Made by a program: the position numbers and the translations under genes. The notes under the pieces were generated by a model. That model ran no database searches. It was not told where the DNA came from and worked only from the letters and a program-made list of their open reading frames with translations. From contig NZ_CP035103.1 of the NCBI RefSeq assembly GCF_006094695.1, positions 3,720,001 through 3,784,000 of the forward strand: a stretch of 64,000 nucleotides of DNA. The letters are read 5' to 3'. How positions within the stretch are numbered: the stretch's first letter is position 1; each line of letters opens with the position of its first letter. Shown here one piece after another: positions 1 through 8,374 of the stretch. The DNA is from Kocuria rosea (GTDB lineage: Bacteria > Actinomycetota > Actinomycetes > Actinomycetales > Micrococcaceae).

Positions 1-285
1 CAGCAGGAACGCCGTCTCCTCCAGGGTGTCGGTCCCGTGGGTGACCACCACGCCGTCGTTGGCCGGATCGGCCAGCGCGTCCCGGGCCGCCTCGGCGATC
101 GCCCGCAGCTCCCCCAGGGTGAGCCGGTAGCTGCCCGTGGTGAGGACGTCCCGGGCGGAGACGGTGAGCTCGCCGTACCGGTTGCGGGACAGGTCGGCCG
201 CCGTGTCCGTGGCCACGGAGCCCGTGGACCCGCCGCCCCGGGACGCGATGGTGCCCCCCGTGCCGAGCAGCTGGATGTGTGTCAC
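1..285 (-). CDS. Asparaginase, N-terminal part (cut by window edge)
   Basis: This is the first 95 codons of an L-asparaginase-family enzyme, which hydrolyses asparagine to aspartate and ammonia. The start THIQLLGTGGTIAS carries the family's first catalytic threonine motif (GTGGTIAS), and the last residues in the window contain the second motif, VVTHGTDTLEETAFLL, with the TD pair that positions the nucleophile. The start is GTG at 285, preceded on the minus strand by GGGAGG at 291-296. No signal peptide is visible, so a cytoplasmic enzyme is likely. It is divergent from a LacI-family regulator that starts 185 bases away, which is its most likely regulator. The C-terminus lies outside the window. 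Confidence 0.9.
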   Translation of the reverse strand, partial: MTHIQLLGTGGTIASRGGGSTGSVATDTAADLSRNRYGELTVSARDVLTTGSYRLTLGELRAIAEAARDALADPANDGVVVTHGTDTLEETAFLL

Positions 286-352
286 GTGCCGCCTCCCTTC
301 CGTGGGGTCGTCCCGCTCCGCGGGAGCGTCAACGGTCTATGCAAACGAATGC

Positions 353-366
353 CGCAATCGATTGCG
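353..366. promoter_or_regulatory. Palindromic operator candidate between asparaginase and LacI genes
   Basis: CGCAATCGATTGCG is a perfect 14-base palindrome with a central CG. That is the shape expected for a LacI-family operator. It sits in the 185-base divergent spacer, so one bound dimer could control both the asparaginase and the regulator gene. The assignment to this regulator rests on position and symmetry only. Confidence 0.5.
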
Positions 367-470
367 TACGATGTTGGGATCGACCATAGAGCGCCTCTAG
401 AGTGATGCGCAACACATTCACGAGAATTTAACGTCCGTTACTGTGTGGAAACAGCCGCGAGGAGGTGGAC

Positions 471-1472
471 ATGGGCGCACGACCGGCGGTCACGCTGAAG
501 GCCCTGGCGGCCGAGCTGGGCCTCAATCCCTCCACGGTCTCCCGGGTGCTCAACGACCCCAAGGGCCTCGGCTCCAAGTGGGCCTCGCCGGACACCACGG
601 AGCGGATCTTCGCGCTCGCGGAGGAGCGCGGCTACCGCAAGAACCCCTACGCCGCGTCGCTGCGCACGGCCAAGTCGCACATGATCGGGGTCGTCGTGCC
701 CCGCCTGCAGGACTACGTCCTGGCCACGATGTACGAGGGCATCGACGAGGCCGCCTCCGAGCACGGCTACTTCACCGTGGTCTCCAACTCCCTGGACGAC
801 GCCGCCGCCCACCGCGCCAAGGCGGAGAAGCTGCTGGACCGCCGTGCCGACGGCCTGATCTTCGGCGACGCCCTGTTCGAGGACCCCTTCCTGGACGAGC
901 TCGCCGAGCGCGGCGTGGCCTTCACGCTGGTGAGCCGGCGGTCCCCGGGGCACCGGTCCGTGACCTGCGACGACTACGCCGGGGGACGGATGGTCGCGGA
1001 GCACCTCGTCGCGTCCGGCCGGAGGACCTTCGGGCTCATCGCGGGCAATCCGCGGGCCTCGACCTCGATCGACCGCTGCGCCGGCTTCCTGGACGCGCTC
1101 GCCGGGCACGGCCTCGGGGTGGACCCGGCACGGGTGGTCCCCGGCGGCTTCGACGCCCCGGCCGGCAGCGCGGCCGCCGCCCGGATCCTGGCCGTCGGGC
1201 CGCTGCCCGAGGCGGTGTTCGCGGTCAACGACTTCGCGGCGATCGGTGCGCTCGGCGTGTTCGCCCGGGAGGGGGTCACGGTCCCGGAGGACATGGCCCT
1301 CGTCGGGTTCAACGACACGCCGCTGGCTGGCAGCGTGGGGCTCACCACCGTGCGCTCCCCCATGCACAGCATCGGCCGGCAGGGCTTCGAGATGCTGATG
1401 GACGTTCTCGACGGCCGGGACGTGGAGAGCGTCCGGCTCCCCCCGGAGCTCGTCGTGCGCACGAGCGCTTGA
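471..1472 (+). CDS. LacI-family transcriptional regulator
   Basis: A 333-residue repressor of the LacI/GalR family. The DNA-binding helix-turn-helix is at residues 8-27 (LKALAAELGLNPSTVSRVL), followed by the hinge region and a periplasmic-binding-protein-like sensor domain (about residues 60-330; VPEDMALVGFNDTPLAG is the typical late motif). Length is normal for the family. ATG at 471 is chosen because a strong GAGGAGG lies six bases upstream; an in-frame GTG at 465 overlaps that ribosome site. It is divergent from the asparaginase gene, so its effector may be an amino acid, sugar or amide. The ligand cannot be read from the sequence. Confidence 0.93.
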   Translation: MGARPAVTLKALAAELGLNPSTVSRVLNDPKGLGSKWASPDTTERIFALAEERGYRKNPYAASLRTAKSHMIGVVVPRLQDYVLATMYEGIDEAASEHGYFTVVSNSLDDAAAHRAKAEKLLDRRADGLIFGDALFEDPFLDELAERGVAFTLVSRRSPGHRSVTCDDYAGGRMVAEHLVASGRRTFGLIAGNPRASTSIDRCAGFLDALAGHGLGVDPARVVPGGFDAPAGSAAAARILAVGPLPEAVFAVNDFAAIGALGVFAREGVTVPEDMALVGFNDTPLAGSVGLTTVRSPMHSIGRQGFEMLMDVLDGRDVESVRLPPELVVRTSA

Positions 1473-1850
1473 GCACCGGTCGCTCCCACCGCAGGACCGG
1501 AGGACCAGCAGGCCGTCAGGTGCGGGGTTGGGCTCCGGGGCAAGTCGGCGCAACTGTGGACAGAATGCGAATCGATCAGGTAGTAGGCCGGTGTTAGTGT
1601 TGATGCATCACGCAGGTGATCAGCCGGGGGGCTGAGCCGCCGCGTGAGGATCGCGTCGGGACGACCGGCCGCAAGGCCGCCGGCACGACGACGATCATGA
1701 TGCCGCCGTCCTGGTGGCAGCGGGCCTCGGACCATCTGGTCAGTCGTCGGGGGGCGACTCCCCTGCCACCGGGACGCGCAGGCCCCTTTCCGCCCGCAGC
1801 AGCCGCCCCGCGGTGCGAACCCGGAGCCCGCTGGTCAGGCAGCCCGCCGG
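1473..1850. other. Convergent spacer with hairpins and a leader-peptide-like small ORF
   Basis: This 378-base spacer lies between the 3' ends of the LacI gene and the membrane-protein gene. It contains a GC hairpin with a GCAA loop (CGGCCGCAAGGCCG, near 1664-1677) and overlapping inverted repeats near 1740-1762, which may act as a bidirectional terminator. On the minus strand a 34-codon ORF (1594-1698) begins MIVVVPAALRPVV, rich in branched-chain residues like an ilv/leu attenuation leader, but no ilv or leu gene follows it. I do not call a gene here. Confidence 0.4.
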
Positions 1851-3200
1851 TCAGGCGAAGGCGAAGACCAGCGGGAAGACCACCACCACGACCGCGGCCC
1901 ACACGCCGTAGACCGGCAGGTAGCGCGTCTGCCAGCGCTCGAGCTCCACGAACGGCCGGCGTCCCCGCAGGCACCCGGCGCTCAGCCACGCGGCCCGCAC
2001 CAGGTGCACCAGCAGCAGCAGGTTCAGCCCGAGCGCGGCGATCTTGTTGGGGCTCGAGCCGAACTCGGCGATCCGGGTCAGCATGGCGGTCAGCATCACC
2101 GCGTCCACCGCCAGCGCCGCGACGACGAGCACCAGCTGCAGGCCGTCGAAGAGGCCGGGAGGCTCGAGCGGGTCCCGGGCGGAGATCGAGTAGAGCAGCA
2201 GCGCCAGGACCAGCACGAGGATCGCGTCCATCAGGATCAGCAGCCCGCGGTCGACGTCGACGAGCCCGCCGGCCGCCGTGAGCACCACCAGGAGGGACAG
2301 CAGCATCAGGATCGTCAGGGGCGTGAACACCCGGGTGAGGACCGGGGCGATGTTCTCCACGACGTTCTGCTTGGCCTCGACCAGCCACGCGGCCACCACG
2401 AGGGCGCCGGGCACGGCGAACGGCAGGATCCAGTCCTCCAGCACCGGCTCCAGGTCGATCCCGAGGACCTGCAGGGCCCCGAACGTGAGCCCGACCAGTA
2501 CCGCCCCGCCCAGGGCCAGGAGCGTGTAGTAGATCACGAGCTCGCCGGTGAAGCGGACGAAGTCCATCCGCCGGCTGTCGGAGCGCCACCTCCCGCCCGT
2601 GTAGGCGATCCCGGCCAACAGCCACAGGACCACCGGGGCGTGCAGGGCGGCGAGCAGCTCGGTGGACCCGCCGGGGACGAACGGATAGACGTTGAGCACC
2701 ACCGCCAGCAGCGCGAACGGGACGAGCAGCGCCGCCACCACGCGCGCGGTGAGCCGGCGCTTCCACGCGAAGTAGCCGGCGAGGAAGGGGAGGACGAGCA
2801 GGCCGAGGTTGCGCGCCAGCACCGCCTCGTCGCCGAGCCAGGCGGTGCCGGCCTTGACCGCCAGCCCGGCCCCGACCGCGAGCGCCAGGACGATGCCCAG
2901 CTCCCGCCACGGCGGCGCGCCGGCGTCCTCGGCGTCCTCCGGGAGGAGCACGAGCTGCTTCCACAGCCGCTCGGAGTGCTCGCGGGCGAACTCGTGCGAG
3001 ACGGCGTCGAGATTGCCCATGCGCTTGATCGCGACGAGGAAGGCCTCGTCGTCGTCGAGCCCGGTGGCCCGCAGGTCGGCGACCTGTTCGCGCAGGTGGT
3101 CCTCGAGCTCGTCCACGTCGGCCGGGGAGATCGCCTGGCGGCGCTGGACCCAGCCGCGCCACCGCCCGATCTGGGCCTCCTGCTCCGCGTGCAGCTCCAT
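1851..3200 (-). CDS. Multi-pass membrane protein, PadR-linked
   Basis: A 449-residue integral membrane protein. The first 110 residues are soluble and resemble the N-terminal region of permease-prefix proteins paired with PadR regulators (DELEDHLREQVADL, then a DDDEAFLVAIKRMG segment). About ten hydrophobic helices follow, for example VLALAVGAGLAVKAG, LLVLPFLAGYFAW and a last one ending in the C-terminus VVVVFPLVFAFA. The start codon ATG at 3200 overlaps the PadR stop (TGATG), so the two genes are translationally coupled. The molecular function is unknown; in family context such proteins are often envelope or transport components repressed by the upstream PadR protein. Ten helices is an estimate by eye. 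Confidence 0.8.
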   Translation of the reverse strand: MELHAEQEAQIGRWRGWVQRRQAISPADVDELEDHLREQVADLRATGLDDDEAFLVAIKRMGNLDAVSHEFAREHSERLWKQLVLLPEDAEDAGAPPWRELGIVLALAVGAGLAVKAGTAWLGDEAVLARNLGLLVLPFLAGYFAWKRRLTARVVAALLVPFALLAVVLNVYPFVPGGSTELLAALHAPVVLWLLAGIAYTGGRWRSDSRRMDFVRFTGELVIYYTLLALGGAVLVGLTFGALQVLGIDLEPVLEDWILPFAVPGALVVAAWLVEAKQNVVENIAPVLTRVFTPLTILMLLSLLVVLTAAGGLVDVDRGLLILMDAILVLVLALLLYSISARDPLEPPGLFDGLQLVLVVAALAVDAVMLTAMLTRIAEFGSSPNKIAALGLNLLLLVHLVRAAWLSAGCLRGRRPFVELERWQTRYLPVYGVWAAVVVVVFPLVFAFA

Positions 3201-3562
3201 CACGCCCACCGCTCGGTCGTGGCGGGCGGCTGCTGAGCGGCCTGCCACACCTGCCGCAGCGCGTCGGCCACGACCGTCCACTGCTCCTGCCGGTCGGCGA
3301 GCGCGGCCCGGCCCGAGGTCGTGATCGCGTAGTGCTTGCGCCGGCGCCCGGCCTCGGACGTGCCCCACGAGGAGGACACGTGGCCGAGGCGCTCGAGCCG
3401 GTGCAGCAGCGGGTAGAGCATGCCGTCGGTCCACTGCATGGAGCCGCCGGAGAGCTCGCTGACGCGCTTGAGGATCGCGTAGCCGTACAGGTCGCCGTCC
3501 GCCAGGATCCCCAGCACGAGCGGGGTGGCCGAGGCGGCGACCAGGTCCTTGTCGATGCGCAC
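3200..3562 (-). CDS. PadR-family transcriptional regulator
   Basis: A 120-residue winged-helix regulator of the PadR family. The core VLGILADGDLYGYAILKRV and the wing segment WTDGMLYPLLHRLERLGHV are diagnostic, followed by RRKHYAITTSGRAAL. Length fits the short PadR subfamily, which lacks a long effector domain. It starts at ATG 3562 and overlaps the membrane-protein gene downstream. PadR proteins usually repress their own operon, and a matching inverted repeat lies immediately upstream at 3574-3617. The effector is unknown. Confidence 0.92.
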   Translation of the reverse strand: MRIDKDLVAASATPLVLGILADGDLYGYAILKRVSELSGGSMQWTDGMLYPLLHRLERLGHVSSSWGTSEAGRRRKHYAITTSGRAALADRQEQWTVVADALRQVWQAAQQPPATTERWA

Positions 3563-3573
3563 TGCGCCTCCTG

Positions 3574-3617
3574 ATACCTAGGTGTGCTACGCATTGCACC
3601 CTAGCAGCGCTAGGTAT
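3574..3617. promoter_or_regulatory. Inverted repeat upstream of padR (operator candidate)
   Basis: ATACCTAG at 3574-3581 is matched by CTAGGTAT at 3610-3617, separated by 28 bases, just upstream of the PadR start and in the spacer shared with the divergent GIY-YIG gene. PadR repressors commonly bind spaced inverted repeats at their own promoter, so this is the best candidate site for autoregulation. Confidence 0.55.
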
Positions 3618-3732
3618 GCAAGTGCGGCGCCGGAAACGACGGCGCGAGTCGGGCGGGGTGGGCACCACCGCCTCCTGCGCCTACAGTCGAAGCAGAGTTG
3701 CAGAAGAGAACGCCCCGAGGAGGTGGTGATCC

Positions 3733-4296
3733 GTGAGCACGCAGCCCGGCCTCGCCGCGCTCCCACTGAGCACGCCGCCGGAGGCGGAGGTCCGCCCCTC
3801 CCGCGGCGTCTACGCCTGGTGGCTGGACACCGACCGCTCCCCCACCCCGGAGGCGGCCGGGCTGCACCTGCCCGCGGTGCCGCGGCTCCGCCACTCGTCA
3901 GGGACGGCCGAGCTGCTCTACGTGGGCCGCGCCCGGCGCGACCTCCACCGGCGGATCAGCGGCCAGCACCTGCGGCGCACCCGCTCCTCCGCGCTGCGGC
4001 GCACGCTGCTCTCCGCCCTCCTCCCCGGGGACCCGTCCTGGCGAGACGGCGCCGCCGTGGATGGGCGGGGCCGCGTGGTCCTCGACGAGGCGCACGAGCA
4101 GCGGCTCACGGCGTGGATGCAGGAGCACCTGCTCCTCGGCTGGGCGGAGTGCGGGACGAAGGACGACGTCGACGCCCTCGAGCAGCACTGGGTCGCCGCG
4201 CACCAGCCGGCGCTCAACACCGAGGGCACCGGCCACGGCCCGGAGCTGACCGAGCTCAAGCGGGTCTTCCGCGAGGGCCTCCCCCAGCGGTCCTGA
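3733..4296 (+). CDS. GIY-YIG domain protein
   Basis: A 187-residue protein with a GIY-YIG nuclease-like fold. The two short strands that name the family appear as GVYAWWLD (about residue 25) and LLYVGRARRDLHRRI (about residue 59), followed by an HLRRTRSSALRRTL helix and a later EQHWVAAHQPALNTEG segment with the conserved asparagine region. Homologues are single-domain proteins of uncertain biological role, sometimes annotated as endonucleases; activity here is not proven. The GTG start at 3733 has GAGGAGG about nine bases upstream. It stands alone, divergent from padR and convergent with the IclR gene. Confidence 0.78.
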   Translation: MSTQPGLAALPLSTPPEAEVRPSRGVYAWWLDTDRSPTPEAAGLHLPAVPRLRHSSGTAELLYVGRARRDLHRRISGQHLRRTRSSALRRTLLSALLPGDPSWRDGAAVDGRGRVVLDEAHEQRLTAWMQEHLLLGWAECGTKDDVDALEQHWVAAHQPALNTEGTGHGPELTELKRVFREGLPQRS

Positions 4297-4318
4297 GCCC
4301 CCGAGCCCACCCGGACGC

Positions 4319-5113
4319 TCAGACGTCCCGGCGGGGGCGCCGGCGCCACTGCGCCCAGTCGGCGGAGATCGCGGCCGCGGTGCGCAGCAGGTGCGGCAGG
4401 TACTCGCCGGTGAGCGTCCCGAGCGGGGTCTCCGCGGCGTGGACGGTGATGTTGACGGTGGATTGGACGCGCCCGGCCTCGCCCAGCACCGGGGCCGCGA
4501 TGGAGCGGACCCCGGGGGCGAGCTCCTCGTCGGCCACGGCCCACCCCCTGTCCCGCACGAGCGCCAGCTCCTCGAGCAGCCGCTCGCGGTCCACCGGTGC
4601 GATCCGGACGGAGGACCGGGACGGCGTGTCGAGCGCGGCGTGCACCTCCGCGGGCTCGAGCCCGGCGAGCAGCACCTTTCCCTGGGAGGTCACCGCGGCG
4701 GGGAACCGCGTGCCGAGCTCCACGCGCAGGGCGATGATCTTGGGCACGGACACCCGGGCGGTGTAGACGATGTCGGCGCCGTCCAGCTGGGCCATGGACG
4801 AGGACTCCCCCGTGCGGCCGACGAGCGCCTCCAGGTGGGGCCGCGCGATGTCCCACAGCCCCAGGGAGTCCACGTAGGACATCCCGAGGTCGACGACGCG
4901 GACGGTGAGCTGGAACTCCCGGTCGACCTGCCGCACGAACCCGAGCTCCTTGAGAGTCAGCAGCAGCCGGTGCGCGGTGGGCCGCGCCAGCCCGGTCGCG
5001 GAGGCCACGTCGCTCAAGGACATCCGCGGGTGGTCGGAGCCGAAGGCCTGGATGACGTCCAGACCGCGGGCGAGCGCCTCGACGAAGCCCGTGGTCTCAC
5101 TGCGTCCCGACAT
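4319..5113 (-). CDS. IclR-family transcriptional regulator
   Basis: A 264-residue IclR regulator. An N-terminal winged helix (about residues 13-70; MSLSDVASATGLARPTAHRL) is followed by the effector-binding domain with typical segments TSQGKVLLAGL and GVRSIAAPVLGEAGRV. The protein resembles the PcaR/PobR branch that controls aromatic acid catabolism. ATG at 5113 is chosen over upstream in-frame codons because it gives the usual family N-terminus and has GAGG upstream. It is divergent from the ring-cleavage operon starting at 5309 and is the obvious regulator of that operon; whether it activates or represses cannot be told. Confidence 0.92.
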   Translation of the reverse strand: MSGRSETTGFVEALARGLDVIQAFGSDHPRMSLSDVASATGLARPTAHRLLLTLKELGFVRQVDREFQLTVRVVDLGMSYVDSLGLWDIARPHLEALVGRTGESSSMAQLDGADIVYTARVSVPKIIALRVELGTRFPAAVTSQGKVLLAGLEPAEVHAALDTPSRSSVRIAPVDRERLLEELALVRDRGWAVADEELAPGVRSIAAPVLGEAGRVQSTVNITVHAAETPLGTLTGEYLPHLLRTAAAISADWAQWRRRPRRDV

Positions 5114-5219
5114 GTGCGCCCTCTTCCGGTGGTGGTGGCCGTGCCCCCGGTGAGCGGCCCGGCCACCAGTCAGTGTAGGCACCCGCCACCCGACCGTCCG
5201 GTGACGCCTCCGCCGACTC

Positions 5220-5285
5220 TTGACATGTCACCGAATGTGAGTGAAAGTGATCCCCAACACAACGGACAGCTATCCGCATCGCGGA
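5220..5285. promoter_or_regulatory. Divergent promoter/operator region of the catabolic operon
   Basis: The spacer between the IclR gene and the CoA-transferase gene contains TTGACA (5220-5225), which fits a -35 element. It overlaps the perfect palindrome TGACATGTCA (5221-5230). Further down are overlapping inverted repeats CGGACAGCTATCCG (5263-5276) and TCCGCATCGCGGA (5273-5285). These are candidate IclR sites. No convincing -10 box could be fixed. Confidence 0.45.
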
Positions 5286-5308
5286 CAGCGGGAGTTTCGG
5301 AGGCGCTC

Positions 5309-6520
5309 GTGAACAGCACAGAGGACCGGCCAGGCGGTGGGACCCGCCCGCTGGAGGGGGTCGTGGTCGCCGACTTCTCCCGCGTGCTGGCCGGCCCGTA
5401 CGCCACGATGCTGCTGGCCGATCTGGGCGCCGAGGTGATCAAGGTGGAGAGCCCCGCGGGGGACGACACCCGCACCTGGGTTCCGCCGGTCCGCCCCGAC
5501 GGGGTCTCCACGTACTACTCCGCGATCAACCGCAACAAGAAGTCCGTGGTCCTGGACTTCACGGACGAGGAGGACCTGAGCACGGCCCAGGCGCTGGCCC
5601 GGCGTGCCGACGTGGTGATCGAGAACTTCAAGCCCGGCGGTCTGCGCCGCTTCGGCCTCGACTACGCCACGGTCCGGGAGACCAACCCTCAGGTCGTCTA
5701 CTGCTCGATCAGCGGCTTCGGCTCCGCGGCCGGCGCGTCCCTGCCCGGCTACGACCTCATCGTCCAGGCCATGTCCGGCCTGATGAGCCTCACGGGCGAC
5801 CCGGACGGATCGCCGTTCCGGGCGGGCATCAGCGTCTTCGACGTCATGGCCGGGCTGCACTCCACCATCGCCGTCCTCGCCGCCCTGCGCCACCGGGACG
5901 CCACCGGGCTCGGCCAGCAGCTCGAGGCCAGCCTCATGGCCTCCGCGATGAGCGGGCTCGTCAACCAGACCTCGGCCTACGTGGCCGGCGGAGTGGTGCC
6001 GCAGCGGATGGGCAACGCCCACCCCAGCCTCTTCCCCTACGAGCCGCTGCCCACCGCCGACGACGACCTCATCGTCACCGCCGGCAACAACACCCAGTTC
6101 CGCAAGCTGTGCACCGTGCTGGGCATCCCCGAGGTGGCCGAGGACCCGCGGTTCGCCGAGAACGGCGACCGCACCGCGCACCGCGAGCAGCTGCGGCCCC
6201 TGCTGGTGGAGCAGCTGCGGAAGCACCCCGCCCAGCACTGGTTCGCCGCGCTCAACGCGGTCGGCGTGCCGAACGGACCCATCAACACGATCGGGCAGGG
6301 CGTGGAGTACGCCAAGGAGCTGGGCCTGGAGCCGGTGGTCACCGCCGGGGAGGGCGAGCGGGCCGTGCCGGTCGTCCGCCACCCGGTGACGTTCTCCGTC
6401 ACCCCACCGCGCTACGACCTCGCCCCGCCGGAGCTGGGCGAGCACACCGAGCAGGTCCGCGCCTGGCTCAGCAGCCCGAGAGCCACCACGCCCCTCGGAC
6501 CCCAGGAGGAGAACCGATGA
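5309..6520 (+). CDS. CaiB/BaiF family III CoA-transferase
   Basis: A 403-residue family III CoA-transferase, which moves CoA from a donor thioester to an organic acid. Family landmarks are DFSRVLAGPYATMLLADLGAEVIKVE near the N-terminus (shown here in two runs: DFSRVLAGPYATML and LADLGAEVIKVE), the INRNKKSV segment, and the catalytic aspartate Asp149 in GYDLIVQAMSG. The GTG start at 5309 has GGAGG six bases before it; longer in-frame starts lack one. It is the first gene of the operon, and its stop overlaps the start of the citryl-CoA-lyase-like gene (ATGA), so the two proteins probably act in sequence: thioester formation, then C-C cleavage. The acid substrate is not known. Confidence 0.9.
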   Translation: MNSTEDRPGGGTRPLEGVVVADFSRVLAGPYATMLLADLGAEVIKVESPAGDDTRTWVPPVRPDGVSTYYSAINRNKKSVVLDFTDEEDLSTAQALARRADVVIENFKPGGLRRFGLDYATVRETNPQVVYCSISGFGSAAGASLPGYDLIVQAMSGLMSLTGDPDGSPFRAGISVFDVMAGLHSTIAVLAALRHRDATGLGQQLEASLMASAMSGLVNQTSAYVAGGVVPQRMGNAHPSLFPYEPLPTADDDLIVTAGNNTQFRKLCTVLGIPEVAEDPRFAENGDRTAHREQLRPLLVEQLRKHPAQHWFAALNAVGVPNGPINTIGQGVEYAKELGLEPVVTAGEGERAVPVVRHPVTFSVTPPRYDLAPPELGEHTEQVRAWLSSPRATTPLGPQEENR

Positions 6521-7335
6521 CCCCCGACCCCGAGCCGACGCTGCGCTTCCCCACCTCGCTGGGCACCTCGAGCGCCACGGAGATCCGGCTCCTGGGCCAG
6601 GACCTCGCCCAGGACCTCATGGGCAAGGTCGGCTTCGGCGAGCTGGCGTTCTGGCTGGTGGCGATGCGCCGGCCGACCCCGGGCGAGGTGCGGGTCTTCG
6701 AGTCCGTGCTCGTGGCCCTGGCCGACCACGGCTTCACCCCCACCGCCATCACCGCCCGGGTCACCTACCTCAGCGCTCCGGACTCCGTCCAGGGCGCGAT
6801 GGCGGCCGGCCTGCTGGGCGGCGGGTCCCGTTTCCTGGGCGTGACCGAGGACTGCGGGCAGTTCCTCGCCGCCACCCTCGCCGCCCACGAGGGCGAGCTG
6901 CCGGACACGGAGGCCGGTTGGGACGACATGGCCGCCGAGGCCATCCGCGCCCAGAAGGCGGCCGGGAAGTTCGTGCCCGGGCTGGGCCACCCCAACCACA
7001 AGGACGGCGACCCGCGGACCCCGGTGCTCATCGGCATCGCCCAGGAGGAGGGCCTGCGCGGCCCGCACCTGCGGCTGTTCGAGGCGATCGGGCGGATGAG
7101 CGGGCCGATCCTGGGGCGGAACCTCCCGCTCAACGGCGCCGGGGTCTGCGGAGCGGCGCTGGCCGATCTCGGCCTGCCCACCGACCTGTTGCGCGGCTTC
7201 GCCCTCCTGGCCCGCTCCGCCGGACTGCTGGGCCAGATCGCCGAGGAGAAGCGCCGTCCGATCGCCCAGGACATCTACATGACCGTGGACCGCCACGCCG
7301 TCTACGTCGCCCCCGGCGAAGCCCCGAACGCCTGA
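6517..7335 (+). CDS. Citrate synthase-like citryl-CoA lyase
   Basis: A 272-residue protein of the citrate synthase superfamily, much shorter than citrate synthase and matching stand-alone citryl-CoA lyase type proteins. The catalytic core GLGHPNHKDGDPR places the conserved histidine at residue 158, and NGAGVCGAALADLGLP and RPIAQDIYMT follow as in the family C-terminal half. Such enzymes cleave a 3-hydroxy acyl-CoA into an acetyl- or acyl-CoA and a keto acid. The start ATG overlaps the CoA-transferase stop and follows AGGAGGA. The pairing with a CoA-transferase suggests it cleaves a CoA thioester formed from a ring-cleavage product; this is inference. Confidence 0.82.
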   Translation: MTPDPEPTLRFPTSLGTSSATEIRLLGQDLAQDLMGKVGFGELAFWLVAMRRPTPGEVRVFESVLVALADHGFTPTAITARVTYLSAPDSVQGAMAAGLLGGGSRFLGVTEDCGQFLAATLAAHEGELPDTEAGWDDMAAEAIRAQKAAGKFVPGLGHPNHKDGDPRTPVLIGIAQEEGLRGPHLRLFEAIGRMSGPILGRNLPLNGAGVCGAALADLGLPTDLLRGFALLARSAGLLGQIAEEKRRPIAQDIYMTVDRHAVYVAPGEAPNA

Positions 7336-7369
7336 GACCCCGAATCGCCCGAGCAGGAGAAGACGACCA

Positions 7370-8374
7370 ATGGCTGATCTGACGGCCGTGCTGGCCAGCA
7401 CCCACCACCCGTTCTACCTCAGGGCCACCACCGACCACTCGGAGCACCGGATGCCGCAGGCCGACGAGTGGCAGCGCAAGGTCGAGGCCTACCGCGAGAC
7501 CCTCACCGCCGCCGAGCCCGACGTGCTCGTGATGGTCGGGGCCGACCACTTCCACCAGTTCTTCCTGGACAACTACCCGACCTTCCTGATCGGCAAGCAG
7601 GAGAAGTACGACGCGACCTTCTACAACGAGGTGCGCGAGTTCGGGCTCCCCGAGTACCTGCTCGACGGCGACGTTCAGCTGTCCAACCACCTGCACCAGG
7701 GGCTGCTGGACGCCGGCTTCGACTTCTCCTTCAGTCACGAGCTCAAGATCGACCACTCCATCGTCTGCCCCATCATCACCGTCCGCCCGCAGGCGGACCT
7801 GCCGGTGGTGCCGATCTACACCAACATCTTCGCCCCGCCCCTGCCCTCGCCGAAGCGGTTCTGGGACCTGGGACGGGCGATCCGCAAGATCATCGACGCC
7901 TGGCCCTCCGACAAGAAGGTCGCGGCCATCGGCACCGGCCACCTGTCCCTGGAACTGGGCGGGCCGCGGATGTTCGGCGAGCACGGCCCGGACCCGGACT
8001 TCGACGCCCGAGCCATCGAGTGGCTGTCCACCGGCAACATCGAGGCGATCCTGGCCGACGTCACCCACGAGTCCATGGCCGCGGCCGGCAACGCCACCCA
8101 CGGGTTCATGGACCTGATCCTCATGATGGGCATCGCAGGCCCCGAGGAGGCCGACTACGTGGACCAGCTGGACCTCTTCCACACCCGGGAGATGTTCATG
8201 ACCTGGTACCCGGCGAGGACCGAAAAGCTGTCCGCCGCCGCTGCGCGGGCCGCCGAGTCCTCCGGGGCCGTCCTCGGCCCCGTCCTCGCCCCCGCGGACA
8301 GCGCGACCGGCACCGCGGACGACACGGCGCAGGTCACCGTGCAGGACACCTCGAAGGAAGGCGCTTCGGCATGA
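7370..8374 (+). CDS. ligB: Class III extradiol ring-cleavage dioxygenase, LigB-type catalytic subunit
   Basis: A 334-residue LigB-family subunit that uses Fe(II) and oxygen to open catechol-type rings. Likely metal and catalytic ligands are the early pair in STHHPFY (about residues 13-14), the GADHFHQFF histidines (about 62-64), DHSIVCP (about 128) and the late THESMAAAGNATHGF segment with its glutamate. The last 40 residues are a low-complexity Ala/Thr tail. It precedes the alpha-subunit gene, the reverse of the usual ligAB order, and overlaps it by four bases. Substrate could be protocatechuate, gallate or an amino- or methoxy-derivative; the sequence does not settle it. Confidence 0.87.
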   Translation: MADLTAVLASTHHPFYLRATTDHSEHRMPQADEWQRKVEAYRETLTAAEPDVLVMVGADHFHQFFLDNYPTFLIGKQEKYDATFYNEVREFGLPEYLLDGDVQLSNHLHQGLLDAGFDFSFSHELKIDHSIVCPIITVRPQADLPVVPIYTNIFAPPLPSPKRFWDLGRAIRKIIDAWPSDKKVAAIGTGHLSLELGGPRMFGEHGPDPDFDARAIEWLSTGNIEAILADVTHESMAAAGNATHGFMDLILMMGIAGPEEADYVDQLDLFHTREMFMTWYPARTEKLSAAAARAAESSGAVLGPVLAPADSATGTADDTAQVTVQDTSKEGASA

